Source: an uncultured Eubacteriales bacterium
Lineage (GTDB): Bacteria > Bacillota > Clostridia > Oscillospirales > Oscillospiraceae
Length of the DNA stretch: 6,004 nucleotides
Direction: 5' to 3'
Assembly: GCA_900555795.1 (NCBI GenBank)
Contig: USMP01000094.1
Coordinates: 1-6,004, forward strand
The notes beneath the pieces are model-generated. The model saw nothing but the letters and a program-made list of their open reading frames with translations. It was not told the origin of the DNA and did no database searches. The first letter of the stretch is position 1. Every line of letters begins with the position of its first letter. Made by a program: the position numbers and the translations under genes. Below, piece after piece: positions 1-5,410 of the stretch.

Positions 1-1
1 C

Positions 2-82
2 GGTGACAATCGGCATCATGGGTGCCAGATGTCCCAGATCCACATCCATGATCACGGGAACATTCTTCTCTCCCGCCACGGC
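2..82 (-). pseudogene. Possible C-terminal fragment of an S66 LD-carboxypeptidase (MccF/LdcA-like), cut off at both sides
   Basis: Reading the minus strand from about position 82 down to 2 gives an open frame whose core is PVIMDVDLGHLAPMMP. From memory this resembles the segment near the C-terminus of S66 serine peptidases (muramoyltetrapeptide/LD-carboxypeptidase and microcin C immunity protein MccF), where the GH histidine belongs to the Ser-Glu-His triad; here that His codon lies at 31-29. These enzymes cleave L,D-peptide bonds in murein peptides or inactivate peptidyl-nucleotide toxins. The frame continues off the left edge, where the last residues would lie. To the right, past about position 60-85, the translation no longer looks like this family and the DNA instead encodes the phage gene at 29-370 on the other strand, so the nucleophile and glutamate domains are absent. 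It is therefore either a broken gene or one side of a misjoin. The identification rests on about 20 residues and could be coincidence. Confidence 0.45.
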
Positions 83-370
83 CAGAGCGCCCAGGTGACA
101 GCCCCGGCGGGAGATGGGAGCGAAGAAATCCGGCTCTTCATCCAGCCCATCCTCCGCCAGAGGGAGGAGGGTCCCGCCAGGGCAACGCCCCTGGGAGCAG
201 TAAGCCGACGGCGATGGCTGTGTTTGGCGGGCCGGCCCCTGTCGCCGGGGGACCACATCAGATGGAGGGAACGCACATTGGTGGTTCAGGACGCCAGGGC
301 GGTCTTTCTGAAGGACAGCCTCGTCTACTGCTGGGCCATCCTGCGAGGTGAGAAGGAGGCGGCACAGTGA
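29..370 (+). CDS. Putative phage head-tail connector/adaptor protein, N-terminus doubtful
   Basis: This is a 113-residue protein just before the tail completion gene and sheath, the place held by head-tail joining proteins (XkdH/XkdI area of PBSX). The middle and C-terminal parts look like small connector proteins of Clostridia prophages: RLFIQP near residue 35, a TPLGAVSRRRWLCLAG segment, then LSPGDHIRWRERTLVVQDAR and a WAILR strand, which together suggest a small beta-barrel. I infer that it seals the portal/neck; the family assignment is from general resemblance only. The start is weak. No Shine-Dalgarno sequence precedes ATG 29, and the first 11 or so residues (MSQIHIHDHGN) are odd and are antisense to an S66-peptidase-like motif. 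The native gene probably began close to residue 12 (ILLSRHGQ), and no other ATG, GTG or TTG lies between 29 and 64 in frame. The 3' end overlaps the next start by 4 bases. Confidence 0.6.
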   Translation: MSQIHIHDHGNILLSRHGQSAQVTAPAGDGSEEIRLFIQPILRQREEGPARATPLGAVSRRRWLCLAGRPLSPGDHIRWRERTLVVQDARAVFLKDSLVYCWAILRGEKEAAQ

Positions 371-873
371 ACCATGGGCTGGAACAGGTGAAAACCGCGC
401 TGGTGGAGGCGCTGGAGCAAAGCGGCCTGCGGGCCAGAGCCGCCTTCTCCCCCGGCTGGGCAGAGGCCTACGACGAGCCGGTGGCCGCCGTGGGGCTGCG
501 CACCGGGGAGAGCCGGGGCGGCGCCATGCACAGCTACCTGGGCTGCCAGTTGGACAGGGAAACCCAGGCCTACCGGGAGATATACGGCATGCGCCTGGAT
601 TTGACGCTGTCCCTGGATCTGTACGCCCCCGCCCGGGTGGGGGTAAGCGGCTGCGACCAGGCCCTGGAAACGCTGCACCAGGCGCTTCTCACCTCCCTGC
701 CCGCCGGACTGCGGGGCAGAGAACTGAAGTGGGAGGAGGCGGGGTGGGATGAGGAGACCGGCATGTTCCTGCGCCGGGGCAGCCTTGTCTGCGATGCTTT
801 CTTTACCGCCATCGTATCCGAGGACGGCGTACTGCTGTCCGATTTTATACTGAAAGGTGTTGTGACCAAATGA
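367..873 (+). CDS. Putative tail completion/terminator protein
   Basis: This 168-residue protein is preceded by a strong AAGGAGG at 353-359, seven bases before a GTG start at 367. The GTG overlaps the previous TGA as GTGA, so translation is coupled. The sequence opens with an amphipathic helix (LEQVKTALVEALEQSGL), then a beta-rich body with VAAVGLR and a MRLDLTLSLDLYAP strand, and a second helix (QALETLHQALLTSL). This alpha/beta layout and its place directly before the sheath fit tail terminator/completion proteins, which cap the tube end that meets the head. That role is inferred from position and fold impression; no catalytic motif is seen. It ends in an ATGA overlap with the sheath gene. 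It could instead be another neck component (PBSX XkdJ position). Confidence 0.6.
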   Translation: MNHGLEQVKTALVEALEQSGLRARAAFSPGWAEAYDEPVAAVGLRTGESRGGAMHSYLGCQLDRETQAYREIYGMRLDLTLSLDLYAPARVGVSGCDQALETLHQALLTSLPAGLRGRELKWEEAGWDEETGMFLRRGSLVCDAFFTAIVSEDGVLLSDFILKGVVTK

Positions 874-1928
874 GCAACTTGATCCATGAGCGTCCGGGAG
901 TCTACTCCTCCTACGACGCCTCCGCCATCATCCGGGGCGGGCGGGCCGCCCGGGTTATTGGCGTGGCGGCCAAAAGCACCGCCGGAGAGACGGGCGCGCC
1001 GGTAACGCTGACCAGCTACGAGGCGGGCCTTGCCGTATTTGGAGAGGACGCGGCGGACACGCCGGGCATGTCCACCCTGCTGCGGCTGCTGTTTTTGGGA
1101 GGCGTGTCCACGGTGGTGGCTGTTCACGTGGAAGAGTCGGACTACGAGTCCGCTTTTCAGGCCCTCAACGGGGTGGAAAACATTCAGATCATTCTCTGCG
1201 ACAGCGGCGACCTGGCCGTACAGCAGAGTCTGCGTTCCTGCCTGGAGACGGCCTCCGCCGCCCGGCGGGAGCGCATCGCCCTGGTGGGCATGGCCGGGGC
1301 CACCACCGCCCAGCTGGTGGAGCGGGCGGAACTGCTCAACAGCGAGCGGATGGTGCTGGTGGGCCCCGACGCACTGGACAGCCAGGGAAACGCCCTGGCC
1401 GGCATATTTGCCGCGGCGGCGGTGGCGGCGGCGGTGGCGGCCGTCAACGATCCGGCGGTACCCCTTAACGGCACCGCCCTAAAGGGCCTGGGCGGCGTGT
1501 CCGCCGCCTACAGCGACAACGACATCGACCTGCTGGTGCGGGGAGGCGTGACGCCACTGGAGGCGGTTGGCGGCGTGGTGTCCCCGGTGCGGGGCATTAC
1601 CACCCGCACCACCACTGGCGGCGCCGCCGACACCACCTGGCGGGAACTGACTACCATTCTTATTGTAGACGACGTGATTCCCTCCATTCGCCAGAACCTG
1701 CGCAGCCGCTTCATCCGGACAAAAAACACTGTCCAGACCCGGGGCGCCATCCGTTCCCAGGTCATTGTGGAACTGGAAAACAAGCAGAAGGCCCAGATCA
1801 TTGACAGCTACGGCGAGGTAAGCGTATCGGCGGACAAGGAGGACCCCACCATCTGCCTGGTGGAGTTCAGCTTCGCCGTGGCGCACGGCCTCAACCAGAT
1901 CTATCTCACCGCCCACATCACCATTTAA
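870..1928 (+). CDS. Contractile tail sheath protein
   Basis: This 352-residue sheath subunit would form the helical outer cylinder that contracts and drives the tube through the target envelope. Visible family marks are the N-terminal PGVYSSYDAS (residues 9-18), the central LNGTALKGLGGVSAAYSDND followed by a GGVTPLEAVGG-like stretch (about 199-240), the TWRELTTILIVDDV helix, and a C-terminal domain (about 270-352) ending in FSFAVAHGLNQIYLTAHITI. The latter supplies the strands that mesh with neighbouring subunits in contractile tails. At about 350 residues it is shorter than PBSX-type sheaths and close to the compact diffocin-type sheaths of Clostridioides, so it probably lacks the extra surface domains. 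A weak AAAGGTG (854-860) precedes ATG 870, which overlaps the upstream stop. Residues around 182-193 are an Ala/Val run coded by a 12-base tandem repeat. Identification is firm. Confidence 0.95.
   Translation: MSNLIHERPGVYSSYDASAIIRGGRAARVIGVAAKSTAGETGAPVTLTSYEAGLAVFGEDAADTPGMSTLLRLLFLGGVSTVVAVHVEESDYESAFQALNGVENIQIILCDSGDLAVQQSLRSCLETASAARRERIALVGMAGATTAQLVERAELLNSERMVLVGPDALDSQGNALAGIFAAAAVAAAVAAVNDPAVPLNGTALKGLGGVSAAYSDNDIDLLVRGGVTPLEAVGGVVSPVRGITTRTTTGGAADTTWRELTTILIVDDVIPSIRQNLRSRFIRTKNTVQTRGAIRSQVIVELENKQKAQIIDSYGEVSVSADKEDPTICLVEFSFAVAHGLNQIYLTAHITI
1413..1440 (+). repeat. 12-base GC-rich tandem repeat inside the sheath gene
   Basis: The unit GCGGCGGCGGTG occurs twice in perfect tandem (1413-1424 and 1425-1436) and is followed by the start of a third copy. 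It codes for an Ala-Ala-Ala-Val run in the sheath. The repeat keeps the reading frame, so gain or loss of a unit would add or remove four residues. Confidence 0.8.
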
Positions 1929-1940
1929 GGAGGAAAGCCC

Positions 1941-2330
1941 ATGGACGTAACAGGATTTCCCACCAGCTGCGACATCTATCTGGAACTGGAGGGAAAAAAG
2001 GTGGCGGTGGTGCAGAGTTACACCGCCAAGGCCACTAAGAGCAGCCAGGTGGTGGAGGCCTTTGGCGAACGGGAGCCGGTGGCCACCATCAACGGGCAGA
2101 ACAAATACGTATTGGAACTGACCCGGCTCTACGCCACTGACGACGCCATCAGCGACGGCATCGACTTTTTTGCTCTGGCGGATTTTTCCCTGGTGATCTG
2201 CAAGCCGGACCGGAAGGTCATCTACAGCGGCTGCCAGTGGAGCGCCATCCAGGAGGAGGGCAAGGTGGGCGCCATGGTGGCGGAAAAGGTGACGGTGGTG
2301 GCAACCAGCCGCATTGAGGTGGCCGCCTGA
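1941..2330 (+). CDS. Tail tube protein (XkdM-like)
   Basis: This 129-residue protein follows the sheath stop by 12 bases, with a strong AAGGAGGAAA at 1927-1936 before ATG 1941. Its place directly after the sheath, its length and its beta-rich sequence fit the tube subunit that stacks in hexameric rings inside the sheath. Visible features are the opening MDVTGFPTSCDIYLELEG, the strand KKVAVVQSYTAKATKSSQ, an acidic FGEREPVATINGQNKYVLEL segment (XkdM-type tubes share such a hairpin), and a final VAEKVTVVATSRIEVAA strand. The segment after DDAISDG (FFALADFSLVICKPD) carries the last core strands. Its stop is fused to the next start as TGATG, implying coupled translation. No extra C-terminal domain is present. 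Confidence 0.88.
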   Translation: MDVTGFPTSCDIYLELEGKKVAVVQSYTAKATKSSQVVEAFGEREPVATINGQNKYVLELTRLYATDDAISDGIDFFALADFSLVICKPDRKVIYSGCQWSAIQEEGKVGAMVAEKVTVVATSRIEVAA

Positions 2331-3049
2331 TGGAGGAACGGGACACACTTCAGCTGAGCATCCGGCTGCCTGTGGAGGCGTTAGGCCGCCTCAGCCGCCT
2401 GTTGGAACAGGTGGCTGAGCTGCTGGAGGGGAGCGGCGGAGGGAGGTCTGCCCTCTCCTCCTCCGGGGGCCGGGAGACGGCGTCCAGCGAGCATTTTGAC
2501 GGGGAGCGCTTTGCCAGCCTGCTGCGGCGTGAAATGGCGCCGGCGCCCACGGCGGAACGGGCGGAAGCACCCGCCTTTTCCATCCCGGAGCCCCCGGTTT
2601 CCGCCGGTGGGGTGCCGGAAGCAGCGGCTGACGGCAAACCGGTCCAGGCCCCCCGCTTCACCCGTCAGGGGGACCCCCCCTCCGCCCGGAGGGAACCGGC
2701 GGGCAGCGAGGCGGCCACGGCAACGGGCGGGGCTGTCTCCAACGCCCCGGATGCCCCCGGCGGCCCTGCCGCCGTCCTGGAGTCGGTGGCACTACCCCCC
2801 TCCCCCGCCCCGGCGGTGGAGCGGCCCACGGAGACCATCCCCGCCCCGGCGGTGGCTTTTGAGCACCCGGCGGACATCCAGGCGGCGGAGGGAACTGTGT
2901 CCGCCTACTTTCCAGCGCCCGGGGGCGGGCGCCTGGCGCCGGTAGAGGAACTGGTCAGCCCCGGGCCTGCCCCCCTGACGGCGGAGGCGGTGGCCCTGGC
3001 CTTTCAGCGGGATGACCGGCGATATGACAATGGGTTTCCCCTGTACTAA
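2330..3049 (+). CDS. Pro/Ala-rich protein of unknown role in the chaperone/tape-measure position
   Basis: I do not recognise this 239-residue protein with confidence. It has three parts. Residues 1-33 form a predicted amphipathic helix (LSIRLPVEALGRLSRLLEQV then AELLEG). Residues 34-215 are low-complexity, rich in Pro, Ala, Gly and Glu, and probably disordered, including a near-duplicated PAPAV element. The final 24 residues end in AFQRDDRRYDNGFPLY, a composed, charged and aromatic tail that looks like a binding motif. The gene lies between tube and LysM baseplate genes, where myovirus tails carry the assembly chaperones and a long helical tape measure, yet it has neither the length nor the heptad/glycine-zipper look of one. 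It may be a chaperone-like or scaffold protein, or a very short length regulator. The start ATG overlaps the tube stop (TGATG). Codon use stays GC-rich like its neighbours. The long disordered body is real coding sequence because the frame is open over 720 bases with structured ends. Confidence 0.7.
   Translation: MEERDTLQLSIRLPVEALGRLSRLLEQVAELLEGSGGGRSALSSSGGRETASSEHFDGERFASLLRREMAPAPTAERAEAPAFSIPEPPVSAGGVPEAAADGKPVQAPRFTRQGDPPSARREPAGSEAATATGGAVSNAPDAPGGPAAVLESVALPPSPAPAVERPTETIPAPAVAFEHPADIQAAEGTVSAYFPAPGGGRLAPVEELVSPGPAPLTAEAVALAFQRDDRRYDNGFPLY
2803..2855 (+). repeat. Pair of 17-base direct repeats inside the Pro/Ala-rich gene
   Basis: CCCCGCCCCGGCGGTGG occurs at 2803-2819 and again at 2839-2855. 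The copies are spaced by 36 bases (12 codons), so they lie in the same reading frame and encode PAPAV twice. This points to local duplication within the disordered linker. Confidence 0.8.
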
Positions 3050-3064
3050 GGGAGGTGCAGCGCC

Positions 3065-3616
3065 ATGCAGCTAGCCCCTATGCGCTACAAGGATTACATC
3101 TGGCCCCACAACCCCGCCACCTACTCCATCACCTATCAGCGGCATATCGCCGTCCACAAGGTGCCCTTTGGCCGCTACTGCATGCAGGACCTGGGTCAGG
3201 GCTGCCGGATTATGCGGGGAGCGGGCGAATTTGCCGGGGAGGGAGCCTACGAGGAGTTCAAGCGTCTGGCCACCGTGTTCTATGGGGAGGGACCGGGACT
3301 TCTGGTCCACCCGCTGTGGCAGGTGTCCAACGCCTATTTTACCGCCCTGCGTCTGGAGCAGGAGCCCACACCGGACTACGTGCGCTACAGCTTCACATTC
3401 CAGGAGCGCTTTGACGGCTACAGCGAGCATCTGACAGACCTGTCCGACAGGTCCCAGCGGGGCGACCAGACATCCTATACCGTGGCCAGCGGCGACACTC
3501 TGTGGGCCATCGCCCTGCGCCACGGCGTGAGCACGGAGGCGCTGCTCGCCGCCAATCCGGGCATCAAAAACCCCAGCCTGATCCAGGTGGGAGAAGTGGT
3601 GGTGATCCCATGCTGA
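3065..3616 (+). CDS. LysM-domain baseplate/tail protein (XkdP-like)
   Basis: This 183-residue protein has two parts. Residues 1-115 carry WPHNPATYSITYQRHIAVHK and a later LVHPLWQVSNAYFT, ending in YSFTFQERFDG; this resembles the N-terminal domain shared by XkdP-like proteins and the phage 'DNA circularisation' family, which works in the tail tip or baseplate. A Ser/Thr/Arg linker follows, then a full LysM module (residues 136-182, TSYTVASGDTLWAIALRHGV through VGEVVVIP) with the usual GDTLW and AANPGI signatures. LysM binds glycan, and in contractile machines such proteins (XkdP, gp53, Afp7) join hub and wedges and may sense peptidoglycan. GGGAGGTG (3050-3057) sits seven bases before ATG 3065. 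Its 3' end overlaps the hub gene by 7 bases. A leaky or coupled translation from LysM to hub would hold the two at near-equal ratios. Confidence 0.9.
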   Translation: MQLAPMRYKDYIWPHNPATYSITYQRHIAVHKVPFGRYCMQDLGQGCRIMRGAGEFAGEGAYEEFKRLATVFYGEGPGLLVHPLWQVSNAYFTALRLEQEPTPDYVRYSFTFQERFDGYSEHLTDLSDRSQRGDQTSYTVASGDTLWAIALRHGVSTEALLAANPGIKNPSLIQVGEVVVIPC

Positions 3617-4548
3617 CAATCCGCCTGACAGGCTATGACGGTTCCCGGTATGAACTGCCCCTGCCACTGCGGTGGGACCTCACATATACCGGCGGCGTTC
3701 CCTGCGACAGCATGGCCGCCACCTGCCTCTATGACCCCGCCATGGCCCGGGCCCTGCCCAGGGCCGTCCGGTTTGAGGCCCTGCGGGACGGGGAAACCAT
3801 GCTGGCCGGGGTGGTGGACGCCTATGAGATCAGTCTCTCAGAGAGAGGGCTGCTGGCCACGGTGGAGGGCCGGGGCATGGCCGCGCTGCTGCTGGACAAT
3901 GAGTCCGAGGCCGTCACCTACCAGCGGGCCGTCACAAGCGCGGTGGTGCGGCGGCACGCAGACCCCTACGGCATCGACAGCATCACCGGCCAGCCTTTGT
4001 CCCTCCGGAACTACGCCGTCTCCGCCGGATCCAGTCAGTGGAAGGCCATCCGGGATTTTACCCACCGGGCGGGAGGCTTTGAGCCCCACTTTACCAGAGA
4101 GGGAACCCTGGTGCTCCAGTCCCTGTGGGGCAGCGGACGGCGGCTGTCCATTGACGGGCAGACCCCTCTGCTGCGCCTAAACAAGCGGGAGGAGCGCTAC
4201 GGTGTGATCTCCGAGGTGCTGATCCACGACAAGGTCCGAGGCGTGCGTCAGCAGGTGGTCAACCAGCCCTTTCTGGACCGGGGCGGCTGCCGCCGCCACG
4301 TACTGTACATGCCCCGCAGCACCGAGGATGACCGGCGCTATACCGGCGCGTATCAGATTGCCCAGTCCGGCCTGGAGCAGCTGACGCTGATGGCCGAACT
4401 GCCCATAGCCTTTGCCGCCTTCCCCGGAGACCAGGTGTCTCTGGAGTTGAAGCAGCTGGGGCTGCGGGGGCTGTACGACGTGACAGAGTCCCGCTGCCGC
4501 ATGGATGAGAGCGGAGAGAGGACGGAACTGACTTTAAGCGAGAGGTGA
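3610..4548 (+). CDS. Baseplate hub protein (XkdQ / gpD-like)
   Basis: This 312-residue hub subunit is expected to form the trimeric ring that joins the tube to the central spike (gp27/gpD/XkdQ class). The frame stays open upstream into the LysM gene, but I choose ATG 3610, the only start giving the family-like N-terminus MLTIRLTGYDGSRYELPL. It overlaps the LysM stop by 7 bases and follows a GGTGGTG region; reinitiation after the LysM stop is the likely mode of translation. Visible features are an early beta-barrel part (RWDLTYTGGVPCDSMAA, and MLAGVVDAYEISLSERGLLA), the QWKAIRDFTHRAGGFEPHFT segment typical of late-control D/XkdQ proteins (about residues 143-162), and a second barrel ending in YDVTESRCRMDESGERTELT. 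No lysozyme or other enzyme domain is fused. A homologous fold is inferred from sequence style, length and position. Confidence 0.85.
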   Translation: MLTIRLTGYDGSRYELPLPLRWDLTYTGGVPCDSMAATCLYDPAMARALPRAVRFEALRDGETMLAGVVDAYEISLSERGLLATVEGRGMAALLLDNESEAVTYQRAVTSAVVRRHADPYGIDSITGQPLSLRNYAVSAGSSQWKAIRDFTHRAGGFEPHFTREGTLVLQSLWGSGRRLSIDGQTPLLRLNKREERYGVISEVLIHDKVRGVRQQVVNQPFLDRGGCRRHVLYMPRSTEDDRRYTGAYQIAQSGLEQLTLMAELPIAFAAFPGDQVSLELKQLGLRGLYDVTESRCRMDESGERTELTLSER

Positions 4549-4554
4549 GAGCAG

Positions 4555-5025
4555 ATGTGGCTATCAAAAAAGCTGTCCGTCAACCGGCGGGCAGAGCAGG
4601 AGGGCGCCGCCGCCGACATGGGCGTAACCACCATCGGCGGAGCCTGCGCCTCTGTCATGACCCGGGGAGAGCAGCGGGATCTGCCCGTCTTCTCCCCCGG
4701 TGGATTTTTGTGGCAGCCCCGGGCGGGGGACACGGTGCTGGTCATCAAGGGAGGCTCCGGTTGCCAGGAGCAATGCGTGGTGGCGGCGGAGGCCGCCGCC
4801 ACGCCTCCGGAGGGAATGGCCCCGGGGGAGGTATTCCTGTACTCCGCGGGGGGCTCCTCCATCTATATCAAAAACGACGGGAGCCTGATTGTCCGGGGAG
4901 CGGTGAAACTGCGGGGGGATCTGAGCGTCATCGGCCAGGTAGCCCTCCAGGGGCGGGTGGACATCAACGGGAAGCTGGTGATCAACGGGGAGCCGTACCG
5001 GCCCTGCACCTGCGCAATGGCGTAA
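4555..5025 (+). CDS. Baseplate central spike protein (gpV/Afp8-C-like, short, CxC-tipped)
   Basis: This 156-residue spike protein should form the trimeric needle at the tip of the tube. Residues about 18-75 look like the OB-fold base (GVTTIGGACASVMTRGEQRD, then a strand GDTVLVIKGG). Residues 92-148 are a row of short beta-helix strands (SIYIKNDGSLIVRGAVKLRG, DLSVIGQVALQG, VDINGKLVINGE). The protein stops with PYRPCTCAMA. In phage spikes such as P2 gpV the apex is held by a metal bound by an HxH motif; here the corresponding end carries Cys151-Thr-Cys153 (codons 5005-5007 and 5011-5013). A role of the cysteines in metal or disulfide binding is inference. GAGAGGTGAGAG (4539-4550) precedes ATG 4555, six bases after the hub stop. 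The separate small spike gene, rather than a hub-spike fusion, is phage-like. Confidence 0.85.
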   Translation: MWLSKKLSVNRRAEQEGAAADMGVTTIGGACASVMTRGEQRDLPVFSPGGFLWQPRAGDTVLVIKGGSGCQEQCVVAAEAAATPPEGMAPGEVFLYSAGGSSIYIKNDGSLIVRGAVKLRGDLSVIGQVALQGRVDINGKLVINGEPYRPCTCAMA

Positions 5026-5056
5026 CCGCGGCCGGCAGCTGCAATAGGAGAAGCAT

Positions 5057-5401
5057 ATGGAACTTAAACTTATCCGTGGGGACTATGTCCCCGATCAAAT
5101 GGGCGGCGTGGTGCGCTGCGCTGACAGCGAAGCGCTGCTGTGCCGGGTACTTTTCCGGCTGACCGCTCACCGGGGCCAGTTCCCCCTGCTGCCGGAGTTG
5201 GGCAGCAGGCTGTATCTGCTGGGCCGGGAGAGCCCCGCCGGGCGGCTGGCCGCCGCCCGGCAGTACGCCGTGGAGGCCCTGGCTCAGGAGCCGGTTTCGG
5301 TGACGGATCTCTCCCTGTCCCCCGCCGGCCAGGGCCGCATGGACGTCACGATCCTGCTGGACTGCCAGGGATCTGAACTGGTGGTCACACTGACTGTATA
5401 G
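5057..5401 (+). CDS. Baseplate wedge protein, gp25/W-like (or DUF2634-type)
   Basis: This 114-residue protein sits between spike and J, the slot of gp25/GpW wedge proteins in P2-like tails and of XkdS/DUF2634 in PBSX. The central stretch ALLCRVLFRLTAHRGQFPLL followed by ELGSRLYLLG matches the gp25-like pattern of a helix, then 'RxGxFP...GSRLY', which in T4-type tails starts sheath assembly at the baseplate. A second helix (LAAARQYAVEALAQEP) and C-terminal strands (VTILLDCQGSELVVTLTV) complete the small alpha/beta domain. AATAGGAGAAG (5043-5053) gives a good ribosome binding site before ATG 5057; the preceding 31-base gap is the longest intergenic space in the window. Its stop TAG is followed by only nine bases before J. 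Confidence 0.82.
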   Translation: MELKLIRGDYVPDQMGGVVRCADSEALLCRVLFRLTAHRGQFPLLPELGSRLYLLGRESPAGRLAAARQYAVEALAQEPVSVTDLSLSPAGQGRMDVTILLDCQGSELVVTLTV

Positions 5402-5410
5402 GGAGATGCC

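Noticed and set aside
3..98. Plus-strand open stretch in the third frame as the end of an upstream gene
   Set aside because: The roughly 30 residues show no recognisable family feature and no coding evidence beyond being open; the minus-strand reading explains the same DNA better.
570..1127. Antisense frame across the tail completion and sheath genes
   Set aside because: Arg/Ser/Gly-rich composition typical of a reverse shadow; the plus-strand genes there are well supported.
1479..2348. Long antisense open frame (289 codons) across the sheath-tube boundary
   Set aside because: Its product is His/Gly/Val-rich with no family look, and it is the mirror of GC-rich codons of two firmly identified tail genes; no ribosome site supports it.
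3025..3414. Possible -1 frameshift near the end of the Pro/Ala-rich gene (GGGTTTCCCC region) extending into frame 3055-3414, as in tail chaperones
   Set aside because: The run is not in the X XXY YYZ phase of the gene, and the extension is a Pro/Gly/Arg shadow of the LysM gene, not a tail chaperone domain.
3502..3609. Upstream start for the hub gene inside the LysM domain
   Set aside because: The extra 36 residues are out-of-frame readings of the LysM module; ATG 3610 gives a family-like N-terminus.
5026..5056. Short palindromes (CCGCGG, CAGCTG) in the spike to gp25/W gap as an operator or terminator
   Set aside because: They are 6-base GC palindromes expected by chance in such DNA; there is no stem of useful length and no T-run.
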